Below, piece after piece: positions 43,471 to 55,700 of a DNA stretch of 64,000 nucleotides. The DNA lies in contig JBANDB010000007.1 of NCBI GenBank assembly GCA_037576215.1, positions 837,001 through 901,000 of the forward strand. Reading direction: 5' to 3'. Position 1 is the first letter of the stretch. Each line of letters opens with the position of its first letter. The notes beneath the pieces are model-generated. The model was given only the letters and a program-made list of their open reading frames with translations, was not told where the DNA came from and did no database searches. Both the position numbers and the translations under genes were made by a program. Source of the stretch: Armillaria gallica. Taxonomy: Eukaryota; Basidiomycota; Agaricomycetes; Agaricales; Physalacriaceae.

Positions 43471-46400
43471 GGTCTCCATCTACTCCTACCAGAGAGAATG
43501 ATCATTTTGATTTTTCAGCTCCAGTTACACCAGAGCAGAATCGTCATGCAGAATAGGAGCAGGATTGTCTTCAACATCTTCAGATGACCTCCCCCTCTAT
43601 TTGTCATGATCGATCACCACGTCCAGGTTCTGATCCTAATATTGAACTTCCACATTTTAATATACCACCTGAGACTCATATCTCATCTCAGTTGGATCAT
43701 CCATGTGAACATTCTATGCCTGTAGTACAAGCTCTTCCTGTTTTTCCCATTAGAGGTCGATGTCGTAGACAGTTACGTGGTGGTGCTCCTGAAGGACAGC
43801 CATCTGCATTTGATAGTACCTCTGTTCCACAGCTTCCTATAGGTCCACAAGGCCATGGACATGGGGGTGGTCGAGGACATGGGCGAGGGAGAGCTATTGA
43901 AATTCATCCTCCACACACTGAGCCACCACAAAATATTGACTGAACAACTTCTGCTGAGCATCGCCAGCAATCACCATCACCTATAAGAGAGTCACCACCA
44001 TTACCTTCACCACCTCTACAGCCACCAGTACCATTACCACATCAGCATCAACCACCACATGCTATTCCTATACAACTTCCTCTGGCAAGACATCCATATG
44101 CTGAAGTGCACTCTCAGCATAATATTGGAAGTAGAAAGTATGTTTGTGGACATTGTGGAGCATTACATTGGCATGATGAACAACTTAAGAGTAAGTCAAG
44201 AGTTATACCACAATTTAGAATGTGCTGTCTACAAAGGCAGGTTAAATTACCTCACCTTCTTCCTGCTTCTGCCATTCTTCAAAATCTTCTTTGTGGCAAC
44301 AATCCATTGTCAAAAGCCTTCTTACAAGATATCAGGCAGTATAATGCAGCATTGGCATTTACGTCTTTAGCTGTAAAAGTTGATGAAGCAATTACCAGTT
44401 CTTCAGGACCATACTGCTTCTGTGTATCTGGTGAGCTTCATCACCAGATGGGATCCCTGCTGCCTCAGGAAGAAGGGAAATTGTCTTATGCACAGCTGTA
44501 CATACATCATCCAGTGGAGGCATTGAGTATGCGTAATCATTGCAATCCTAATCTAAATTCTGAAATCATGTCCCAATTATAGGATTTAATGCAGGTTGTA
44601 AATCCATATGTTGCTTTATATTGACATGCATATCTCATTATGAAAGACAAACCTCATGAAGAGTATTCAAATATTGAAGTGTGATTGTATGTGGGTGATG
44701 GAACTGATGGGCAATGATATAATCTTCCAACAGGAGATGAGTTGGCTGCTATTATTCCTGGAGATGGATCTGAGCCTGTTCAAAATGATCGAGATATTGT
44801 TTTACATATGCATGATCATTCTCTCAAGCACATTAGCCAATTTCATCCAAGTTATCAACCTCTTCATTATGTTCTTCTTTTTCCATATGGAGAATTGGGT
44901 TGGAATATACATATGCTCCTGAAAGAGACTGAAACAAGTGAACATAGAGAACCTAAAAAGATTACTCAGCATATGTATTATGCTTATCACCTACAGGACC
45001 ATACAATATTTGAACCAAATGCATCATTGTATAGAGGAGGATGGCTGTACCAACAATATATTTTGGATGCATAGGCTTCAATTGAACAAAGTAATCTCAA
45101 CTGGATTCGAAACAATCAGAAAACTATTCATGCAGATGTGTATAAAGGATTGGTTGATGCAACAACCAATGCAGACAGATTGGAAAACTCTGGCCAGCAT
45201 ATTATCTTACCATCATCGCACACTGGAAGTCCACGTGCAATGTACCAGCTGTACCAAGACTCTATGGCAATCTGTAGAGCCTTACAGAAGCCAGATATCT
45301 TTCTTACAATGATAGCAAACCCACAGTGGCCAGAAATTGTAGAAGCTCTAAAGCATACAGATGGATCAAATCAGAAAGTGGAGGATCGACCAGATATTGT
45401 AGCCAAGGTTTTCCAGTTGAAGAAGGAGGCCTTACTGGATGAAATCAAGAAGGGTGGAATATTTGGAAAAGTCAAGGCTATAATGCATACTATTGAATTT
45501 CAGAAGTGTGGACTTCCTCATATGCATCTTCTGATTTTTCTGGATCCTGAAGACAAGATTCACACACCTGCTGATGCTGATTCAGTCTCATGTGCTCAGA
45601 TTCCTGATCCTGTTACTCAACCAATTCTTTATGAGATTGTCACCAGATGTATGGTTCATGGTCCATGTGATCATCGCTGCAAGAAGCCTGATGGCTGCTG
45701 TTCAAAAAAATTTCCAAAAGACTTCAATGAGCACACTGAATTCACCACTGATGGATATCCCAATTTGGCACATCCTAACAATGGTCATGAGTATGTTAAA
45801 ATATGTGGCCAAACCCGTACTGTCTATACCAACTGTGATATTGTCCCATACAATCCTTATCTCAGTGCAAAATATAACTGTCACATCAATGTGGAAGTTT
45901 GTGTTTCTGTCAAGGCCATCAAATATATCCATAAATACATTTACAAGGGCCATGACAGGACTACATTAGAGGTTCAGGATCATGATGAGATCAAGGAGTT
46001 TCTGGATGCATGCTACATCTCTGCTATTGAATCATGCTAGAGGATCTTTTCATTTCAGCTACATCAGGAGGAGCCAAATGTTGTCTGTCTTCATGTCCAT
46101 CTCCCTGATGAACAGCTTATCACATATGATGAGAATGACAGTCCAGAAAAGGTGTTAGCAGCTGCAGAGGCAAAGACAACTACTCTGTTACAATGGTTTG
46201 AGCTCAGTAAGAGGGATCCAAATGCATGCCAATATCTATATCAGAAGACTCCTGCTCACTATACCTGGACCAAGAGAAAATGGAATCTATGCCAAAAATA
46301 TACTACTATTGGCATTACTATTGGCCGAATGTATCAAGCTGCCCCCTCATCTGGCGAACGATGATGGGTCTAAGACTTCCATGGCAATGGCAATACCAAC

Positions 46401-49400
46401 TCGGAATGAGCTTGGTTAATTAACGTAGTGGCATGGCAATCAAGGGGATCGTGTGTGTGAGTGGTTCGGGGCACCTCCATGCAGTAGAACAATTCCTCTA
46501 TATGCAAGAATACACTGCAACTTTAAGTCTGCGAAGTAATACTGCTTGGTAGTCGAGTACTAGATGCTATGGCTTCAAGCCGGTAGGGATCTCTCAAAAT
46601 GAGAGGGAACGAAAACGGGTATGACGTGAATACCACAAATCTGTATGAGAAAATGTGCTGCGAGACTAGAAAATGTCGCTGGACGGTAATCAGAGCAGGG
46701 TGAACGATGGAGAATAGACTAAACGGTCGGCAATAGTCTATGGGTGAGCGAGGCGATGAGAAAATGGCATGGGGACTGCAAGTGGCGAAATAAATGTGGA
46801 ACAAGGTGCTGAGGGTGGACTGGTGAGAGAAAACATGGAACTACAAAAACTGGTGGCGATACTGGTCCTATACGATGCGATGGTGCTGAGTCAATGTCAA
46901 AACTTGTCTGGTACTGAAACAATCCTATCCTATGTCAAACTAACCTTCAAGTCCACTCGAGGGACTGATACTATACAAAAACTGGCTGAAACTGATCCTA
47001 AGTCTGCTCTGAGACTACCCAAGTGGGCGACAATAATGATGGTGAAAGGGAAACTGTAAAAACTCCAATGGTGTGAAAGTGAAACAATGATGGCCTATAA
47101 AAGATAACGGGGGCGAGGTATAGCACGGCGATCATGTATTGGCACAGTATGAGCATGCACCAATAGTGTTAAGAGTGAAGAGCATGTAGCGAAGGACTCT
47201 TCACAGTTAAAACTGTGAGATAACTCTGGTGAGCTCAAGAGTCGACGTGCGATCAAGAATATGCTGGTGCAAACGGTATATTGCCGTAGAATGGTGAATA
47301 AATGTTGTTTACTGGCGATAGACTAGAGCGTGACGATAATTGACGTAGTCTGGGGTCAACTGTAGATGAACTGCCCTTGAACTACATTTTCTAGCTAGTT
47401 TTTATACTACAAGTATGAATTTATAAATAGAGTAAATATGCGAGACTTAGTAAGGCTGTAAGGCCTTGGCTTTGTAAAAATCAGAGGAAACATATGGTAT
47501 GTCGTCTTCTAAAGTAACAGCAACTCGTCGATGTTGCCGCGTATGGATGTGAACCTTATGGGGTCATTGAGCAATGCACGGATCGTTAGGTGCTGTTTAG
47601 CTGCGGATTACCTGAGCGGTAGTCGTCATGCTGAAGAGTATGCATGGGGTAACGTTTTCTTGAGGCCTTGGTGAAGTAACAGCCTTAGTAAACACGGTCT
47701 GTAGTTGCCATAGCTGGGAGGGTACTCATGTCAATCATGTTATTTTCATTAAGTGATCAATGAGTGCGTCAACTAGGTGCTTCTGAGTGATGCGTCAATT
47801 CCATATTGGGATGATTGTCGATTGAAGGTGCCTTGCTGTGATGAAGTACGGCAATTATGATGCATGGCAAGATGGGATGGATAACAAAGCGTGTAAGGAG
47901 TGGTTGCTGTAGGATGAAAGTGGTATCAATGTGCGTGCAATCATTGGTTTGCTGAAAGGCTGCTGAAGGGACAGTAGCATTAATTAGCAGGGAAAATCTG
48001 CGAATTCTGAGCGTACAGAGCCTGGAGGCTCATCAATGATTCTATGTGCAGCTTCTTTTGACTGCTGTTGCCAGTGCTCAATCCTTCCAACACCTATGCA
48101 CTATCAACAATGTGAAGTGTGCTACTTTCAAAGAGGCATGCATTGCTATAAGATTGCTGGAAAATGATAATGAATGGAGACAGTGCTTACAGGAGACAGC
48201 TATTATGCAGTCAGGAGCACAGTTGTGATCACTATTTGTGACCCTTCTTCTCTTCTGCCAGCCAGCAAAGCCAGATGAGCTGTGGGAGGAGTTCAAGGAG
48301 AACATTTGTAATGATTTGGCACATAAGCTCCTCCAACGTGATGTTTCAAATCCAACAGATGCTCAGCTCTATGATTTTGGCCTTCATCTTATCAATAAGC
48401 TTCTTCAATCTCATAGTCATTGTCTCTCTGAGTGGACTGAGATGCCGGCCTCTATCATGGACTGGGCTGCTTATGAAGATAATCCTCTTCTGGCTGCACA
48501 GCTGGCCTATGATATCCCATCTCTGCAGCAATTAGTTGCTAACAATCTTCAAACATTCAATGAAGAGCAAAAGACTGCTTATAATATTGTGTTTGACTCT
48601 GCTATGAATGAACGAGGGAAATTGGTATTTCTGCATAGTGCTGGAGGTGGTGGAAAGACTTTTGTATACAATACTATTGCTGCTGCTGTTCATGCTGAAG
48701 GAAAGATTGCATTGACCTGTGCCTCCTCCAGTATATCAGCAATTCTCTTAGTTGGAGGGCATACCAGCCACAGCACCTTCAAAATTCCAATTCCCTCACA
48801 TGATGATACAATATGCAGCATTTGCAGAGGGACTCACTTAGCTGAACTTTTTTGTCAAACTTCTCTCATCATTTGGAATGAGGTTCCTATGCAGAACCGA
48901 CATGATATTGAGACTGTTGATCATACTCTTCGTGATATCTGCAATAAGGATACTCCTTTTGGTGGAAAAACTGTACTTTTTGGTGGTATGTGTGTTTATT
49001 CTGAGTCACTATAGATTGTCATTTTTGATTATTTATTTTAGGAGACTTTCGTCAGACATTGCCAGTTGTTTTATAAGGATCACAAGAGCATATTGTTGCA
49101 GCTTCATTTTGCTATTCACCTTTATGGCCTCACATTGAAGTCATTCATTTAAAGAAAAACATGTGCCTGGATCAGACTCCTGAAAATGTAGAGTTTGCCC
49201 ATTGGCTACTTACTGTTGGTACAGGTGAAGGACTTACTGATGATCGTACTATCACTCTTCCTGCTTCTATGTGTCTGGCCAACAATTCACTCTCTGAACT
49301 CATTAAATATATCTATCCAAACATTCAAGCTGGCCACTTCCAAGACCATTTCTTTTTAGGATGAACAATTATCTCTGGACACAATGATGATGTTGATGAA

Positions 49401-49922
49401 ATCAATCAACAGGTTCTGTATATTTTTCCAGGACAAAAGACAGTTTATTGGAGTACAGACAAGACAATAGAGGAAAAGTTGGATGATCCTGCTACTCTTT
49501 ATCCAGTGGAGTTTCTTCAAACTTTCAATGCCTCTGGATTACCACATGCAAAGCTGGCTCTCAAAGTTGGATGTCCTCTTATGCTTCTCCACAATCTGGA
49601 TCCAGCAAATGGCTTATGCAATGGGACACAGATGATTCTCACATGTTTCCATCCTCATGTATTAGAATGTCGTCTTCTCAGTGGTAATAATGCAGGCAAG
49701 GCTGTTTTCATCCCACACATCACAATCAATGCAGATACAGCTGAACTTCCTATTGCATTTTCACACCATCAATTTCCAGTCAGGTTGGCTTTTGCAATGA
49801 CAATCAACAAGTCTCAAGGACAGTCAGTTACTTATGTTGGATTAGATTTACATACTCCTGTTTTTTCTCATGGACAACTGTATGTAGCACTTAGCCATTG
49901 CACTTCTGGACAACGGATTTGA
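43471..49922 (+). pseudogene. Helitron Rep-helicase (RepHel), copy 2, split by element A-c
   Basis: The N-terminus and Cys cluster (VCGHCGALHWHDEQ...FRMCC) occupy 43584-44582. The Rep core (45138-46040) keeps CGLPHMHLLIFL and AIKYIHKYIYKG. Reading stops at 46361 where element A-c enters. The helicase resumes at 48040 with SAGGGGKTF (Walker A), then LIIWNE (Walker B with Asp replaced by Asn, GAT to AAT), and ends [12 protein letters not shown] at 49922. Additional stops include TGA at 43940 (CAA in copy 1) and two CGA-to-TGA changes near 44685-44715. Copy 1 lacks these stops but has a 1-bp deletion there, so the two copies died separately. Confidence 0.88.
46362..48035 (+). mobile_element. Element A, complete copy A-c, 1674 bp, inside Helitron-2
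   Basis: Left end TGATGGGTCTAAGACTTCC, right end GAGCCTGGAGGCTCATCA. The four flanking bases ACGA (46358-46361) and ATGA (48036-48039) occupy the place of the single GCAG found in Helitron-1 between CTGGCGA and TTCTAT, so the duplication length is exactly four. It is the most diverged of the A copies internally and lacks the regular minisatellite. No coding content is recognised. Confidence 0.8.
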
Positions 49923-50192
49923 GTTCTCTTTCCAAATACAGCAAAAAGTACAAATACTTTGAATATTGTATACCCTGAGGCTCCATTACATTCATAATAC
50001 ATATTTGTTTTTAAATTAATAACTGACACTCTCAAGTAATAAGCCGGGTTTGGGGCAGGCCCCAACAAGCTAAAGTCCTGTGTCATAGTCAGGTTGCTGG
50101 GACCTGATGTATGAGGGTCCAGCAATCATGACAAAGACATAAGGCATAGGCTTGTCCTATACACAAAGACAATATGCTATATAGTAAGACGG

Positions 50193-51824
50193 TGATGAGC
50201 CTAGACTTCCATGACAACGGCAACACCCAAAACTCAGAGAGAGCTTAGGCAATTAATGTAGCAACACAGCAATCAAGGCAATGTGTGTGTGAGTGGTTCA
50301 GTGCACCTCCATGCAGTCAATTCCTCAAGAATGCAAGATACACTGCGACTTTTCAGTCAGTGAAGTAGTACTCTTGATCAAGGAGTACTAATAGATGTTG
50401 GCTATAAGCTGGGAAGGATCTCGATAAACGAGATGGGACGGAATCTGGTATGACTTGAATACCAAGAAACCGTGATAGATACTACAAAAATGGTCTAGAA
50501 ACCATGAAAATAGATCTAGAAATCATTGCAATGCGCTAGAAATCATTGCAATGCTCTAGAAATCATGGGAAGGGACTAGAAATCATAGAAATGCACTAGA
50601 AATCATGGGAGCGGACTAGAAATCATGGCAATGGACTAGAAGACATTGAAATAGCCTAGTAAACATGGCTTGGGGGTGTACCTAATATTGTGAGTCAAAA
50701 CAATAGCAATAAATGTACAGAGACTGCAAGAAACTGGTAGAAATCATAGCAACTGAGGTGCTGAGTGGGGTGCTGCGGCAATAGATGCACAGCAACTCTG
50801 AACAATGGTGAAGATGAGGGTGATCCTATGGAGCTGAACTGGGCCTACACGGAGGCAATACTGAACTGGGTGATGAAAATGATGGCAATGTAGAAGGTGA
50901 AAGTGATGAAACAATCTTATGTGGTGAAAGTGAAGCGATGTTGTGGCATTAAAAGACAAAAGCAAGTTGTTGACACAAGATTTCGTGTATTGGTGCAACC
51001 AACAACATTTAAAGAGTAAATAAAGCAGTGAGGGATAACTTGGAGTAACCATAGCTGACTGGTAATGCCATAGCCTCATCAACTGGGTAAGAACTAGCTC
51101 TAAAAATGCAGTATCTACCTAGTTTTTATACTACAAGTATGATTTTATAAATAGAATATTCTTCGGAGCCTTAGTAAGGCTGTAAGTACTTGGCTTTTGT
51201 AATAGCTGTAGTAAATATATGGTATCTGTGGTTCTAAAGTAACAGCAAGTCTTCGATGTTGCTGTGTATGGATGCAAACTGTGTGGTTTTATTGAGCGAT
51301 GAGTGGATCATGAGGTGCTGTGTAACTGCAGATTATTGAGCTGCAGTTGCCATACTGAGGTGTACACTTGGGTCAATGATAATTCGAGGTCTTGGCACTG
51401 TAACAGCCTTAGTAAACATGGTCTGTAGTTGCCATGGCTGTAATTATCGTAGCTGGAAGGGTACTCGCGTCAATCACATCATTTCATTAAAATGATTGAT
51501 GGGCACATCAACCAGATGCTTCTGAGTGATGTAGCAACCCCGTTTTAGGATGATTGTTGATCAAAGGTGCCTTGCCATGATGGGATACAGTAATTGTGAT
51601 GTGAGGTGAGCTGGGAAGGATAACGGAGTGCGTGAGGAGTGGATGTCATGGTTTTAGGACTGGATCTGAATGTTTATGGCTTATACTGTGAAAATCCATA
51701 GTATTATTGTGTGCTGGCAGTATTATCAGGTGTGTGAGAATTATAATGGCATTGTTTCAAATATATTGGGTGATGGATGGGTAAATCCATGAATTCTGAG
51801 TGTACAGAGCCTGGAGGCTCATCA
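50193..51824 (+). mobile_element. Element A, complete copy A-d, 1632 bp, inside hAT-3
   Basis: Left end TGATGAGCCTAGACTTCC, right end GAGCCTGGAGGCTCATCA, with perfect 4-bp duplications ACGG (50189-50192 and 51825-51828). It is highly similar to A-b across its length, including the minisatellite (50492-50668). A 112-codon minus-strand frame at 50744-51082 is shared with A-b only because the DNA is similar; it has no recognisable protein features. Confidence 0.85.
50492..50668 (+). repeat. Minisatellite inside element A-d
   Basis: About eight units of ~20 bp on the theme CTAGAAATCATNGCAATGC. It is fewer and more regular than in A-b (30752-31010), so unit number varies between copies of the same element. 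Confidence 0.7.
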
Positions 51825-52104
51825 ACGGTGCATATGAGAGGCAGGAAGAGCCAGAAACAGCAGCAACAATGGATGTGAGATAAGAGAATGAGGCTGTGAT
51901 CTGTCAGCTGCAATTGATCACATGCTGTGAGATGCCGACTGTAATTACTGGGCTGAAAGCCCAAGGCTTAGGCTTCAAAAAGTCAACACCCAAGCCTTGA
52001 GCCTGCCAAAGCCTGCTGTGAGGGTAGGGCTTTCTAGGGCCAGGTCAGGCTGGGCTGGGCTGGGTTGTGGGCTTTAAGCCTGACCAGGCATCACTAATTC
52101 TAAT

Positions 52105-52716
52105 AAGAGACTTCAGACCATTTAACAAGTGATTCAGTCATCCTTACCACTATTCATTGAGCCCAACTCCATTGTACACCTGGAAATCAATGGCTGGTGA
52201 CCTATTCCAGTCAACAAGAAGATATGGCTTACTATAAAATGGATATATGACTCTGTCTGGTTACCTTACCACAGTAACAAAGGCCAGGAGATCATACAGC
52301 TCAAGTACAATCCTTTTTTGAAATAGGTAAAATAAACTTCTGCCCATCAACAAGCACAAAGGATGCTCAAATCAGCTAGGCAGAATGGGGTTCTCAAGAA
52401 GATTTACTCATTACCAGAACAATATGCTCTTATCAATAGCCCAGGATTGAACTTAGTGGAAATAAACCCAGGATTGAACTTTCCCTATTCCAATCTCAAA
52501 GATTCAGTGTGTGTTGCTTTGTACAATTATGTTTCAAATAACATGCTTACTCTATTTTATCAAGCTATGGAAACAATGGATCAGCTAACTAATGCACCAA
52601 AACCTAGGGAGTAGATATACCAAGTATATAATCATAGATATACATATCACCTATCAGGTACCCTAATATTCACAGAACAGATCTGGATGCATTTAAATAT
52701 GCATCTATATTATGTC
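52105..52716. other. hAT-3 right flank, no gene recognised
   Basis: An 83-codon plus-strand frame (52363-52614) and a shorter stretch reading WLTIKWIYDSVW are present, but nothing resembles a known family. The DNA is AT-rich. It should be contiguous with 39150-39309 if hAT-3 is removed; joining them gave no recognisable protein. Confidence 0.35.
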
Positions 52717-55700
52717 TTATTCTAGTGCTTTTTTATGAAGCTTAAGCATTTCCTCTTTCAGTATTTCTGCTTTCTCCAATTGTCTAAGCTCCTTATATGT
52801 CAATGCAAGATTGTTCATAGCTGTCAAGGTATTAGGATGATGCTCCCCAAGCACTTCTTTGCGAAGCTTAAGTGTCTGTGTCTGTAGCATCTCTGCTTTT
52901 TCTAATTGTTTAAGCTTCTTATATATCAATGCAAGATTGTTCATAGATATCAAAGTGTCAGGATGACGCTCTCCAAGCACTTTTCTGCGAAGCTTAAATG
53001 TCTCTGTCTGTAGCACCTCTGCTTTCTCCAATTGTTCAAGCTTCTTATATATCAATGCAAGATTGTTCATAGATATTAAGGTGTTAGGATGATGCTCTCC
53101 AAGCACTTCCCTGTGAAGTTTGACTGTCTCTGTCTGTAGCACCTCTGCTTTCTCAAATTGTCTAAGCCCTTCATATATCAATGCAAGATTGTTCATAGAT
53201 ATCAAGGTGCTAGGATGATACTCTCCAAGCACTTCCCTGCGAAGCTTAAGTGTCTCTGTCTGTAGCATCTCTGCTTTCTCCAATTGTCCAAGCTTCTTAT
53301 ATGTCAATGCAAGATTGCTCATAGATATCAAAGTATTAAAATGATGCTCTCCAAGCTCTTCTCTGTAAAACTTAAGTGTCTCTGTCTCTAGCACTTCTGC
53401 TTTTTCCAATTGTCCGAGCTCTTTATATGACAATGTAAGATTGCTTATAGATACCAAGGTATTTTGGTGATGCTTTCCAAAGTAGCACTCACAATACACC
53501 AAAGCCTTTTGTGATATGCTCTTAACCTTCATCCACATTCCAGCATCTTTAAATATTCTTCCAAGACTATCATATATAAGAAATGTAAAATGTTTATTCT
53601 GGTGAATACAGTCAGCATGTGCAATCAGTAGCTGCCGAAACTGATAGTCAGCATCAGTGATGCCATTAGGTGTTGCACGTGCTAAAAGAAGCTGAGTTAT
53701 ATTACATACTCTATCCTTATCAATAATAGTCTCCTGGACACACATGTGAATGATAGAGTGGAATGAGAGGGCTTTAGCATTAGTGTCATACATTGTGAGT
53801 GAAAGATGGCTCAGCTCATCAATAGCATCATCCCATGATTCATCATATGTAAAGAGTAACAAAAAATGCTTCAGCTCCTCCATGGCTGGATGTTCCTCTT
53901 CACCAGGCTCAATGTCATCACTAGTAAATGCAGCTGCACGATAGAATAGCTCAACAGGTATGGCTGTGTGATGAAAGAAAGCACAGATCTGCATAAAAAG
54001 CACAGATCTGCATAAAAAGCTTAGTTGAAGAACTAAGCTGATCAAAGCTAAGAAGGAAGGCACTAAAGACAGTTTTCTGATAATCATCAAGTGACTTCAT
54101 CTTGTAATTGAGAAGTTTTGTACGTTTCTGGTTAAAGCGAGAGAGATAGTTGCTGAGAGTATATGTTGGGTTTGAAGCAATGTAAGCACCAGCTGTGGCT
54201 ACAGCAAGAGCTTGACAGCCAAGTGCATCAACAATGTCAGCTACAAGCTGCTGATTGTTGTTGTCTAAGTCCTGATGTGCATGTTTCAGAAGGAGATTGA
54301 TAGCCTCGCTTTGTTCAAGATCAGAAAAATCAAGGTGAGCACCAGGAGATGTTATTTGATTAACCTCAGTAAGGCGACTGGTGATAATAATGCTGCCATG
54401 GTTGCACCATGGGATATAGTTGCTCAGTTCAACCTTTGGATCATCTGCATTGTCAAAAATGAGAAGCCAATCCTCATGCATTCTTCTCAAGAAATCCTTG
54501 ATATCATCAACTGAGTCACCCATGCCAGCAGCTTTGCCAAGCTTCTTGAAGTCAGCAGCAAGTGTAGCATCTGAGGTAGCATCAAAAAACCAGACATGTA
54601 AGAATCTATCATTGACTCTCAATATCATTAATCAACTGAACATACAACAGTCTTACCTCAATGGGCTCTCAGAAACAAATCTGAGCACCACCTGTGTTTT
54701 CCCAGTTCCACCCTTTGCCACAATGGTGACAACATGTAGCAAAGGAATGAAAGCTGTCTCAATAGACTGACAGAGGCCATCAGCAGCCCACTGGTCTGCA
54801 GAACCAGGCAACTCAAACACACAAGCTGGTGAAGCAAAGCGGGACACAGCTTGGTTGGTGCTCGTTATGAGAATGGGATTATGAAGAGAGTAAGGAAGGT
54901 ATTGGTCTAGCTCCAGAGAAGCATCCACATTTTCAAGAATGAGGAGAGAGGGATGGGCACTGTTATCAGCCTTGATATTGTGCGCAATGGCTTTGAGTGC
55001 TTCAACTGAGCTCGCATCAAGGAAAATCACAGTAAATCTAAGTCATGTCAGCCAACATGGTGCTGCAAAATAGACCACTAACCTAGATGAGTGATCAAAG
55101 CTGTGAACAAATGCTGAAAGTGCATTCCCATTTGTGCTGAAAAGGGTAAGCACAGGTGCAGCAAGCATTCTTGACAGTTTCTGGAGGATGCTCTTGCGGC
55201 CAGTGAAGTATTGGCTTGGAGTAGGGCATGCAAGCACATTCAGATTGAGGGATGAGGACGGAGTTGGACTCTGCTGTATAGTTGCAAGGATTTTCTCCAC
55301 ACCATGATGTGTCTGCTCCACGGCGAGGTGTGTCTGCTCTATGGCAAGGCGTGTGTCAACATGGATCTTCATCTGCAAAAAAATGATCAGAAGATTATTC
55401 AAAAGCAAGTGCAGAGACAAGTTTACGCACCTGGAAGACCTTGACTGCCATATCAATGTGTCCCACACACAACATGGCATCTTCCTTGAGAGTACTACGC
55501 TCTAGTGTTTGCCTTCTCATGCTTGCATCCTGATATCGTCTCACGGCTTCAAGTACCTCCATCAGGCAGACCTCAAGCTCTTGAAATGCGGCCTTGACAT
55601 CATCGGGCAGCGGCGCTGAATCGTCCCGCCCATGCCGGAACTCAAGCACAGTATCGCGGACCTTAAGAAGATTAACCTTCACCTTGTCCCATTCTCTCTT

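Larger units (their letters stand above)
43065..50125 (+). mobile_element. Helitron-2, 7061 bp including element A-c
   Basis: It starts TCTATATATGAAGAGAGGTG after a host A (43064) and ends GAGGGTCCAGCAA before a host T (50126), with a perfect GGACC...GGTCC stem at 50099-50120. It aligns with Helitron-1 throughout, apart from the A-c element at 46362-48035 and scattered transitions. It lies inside hAT-3 in the opposite orientation to the hAT gene. It is a non-functional relic. Confidence 0.8.
39310..52096 (-). mobile_element. hAT-3 composite element, 12,787 bp, carrying nested insertions
   Basis: Perfect 8-bp duplications ATTCTAAT flank the element (39302-39309 and 52097-52104). The ends are TAGTGATGTCTGGGTCAGGCT on the left and, read inward from the right, TAGTGATGCCTGGTCAGGCT. 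Subterminal regions are rich in GGCTGGGCTGGG and CAGGTCAGGTC words on both sides. Subtracting Helitron-2 (7061 bp) and A-d with its duplication (1636 bp) leaves 4090 bp, the size of an ordinary hAT element such as hAT-1. Thus one hAT was later hit by a Helitron, that Helitron by element A-c, and the hAT again by A-d. Confidence 0.88.
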
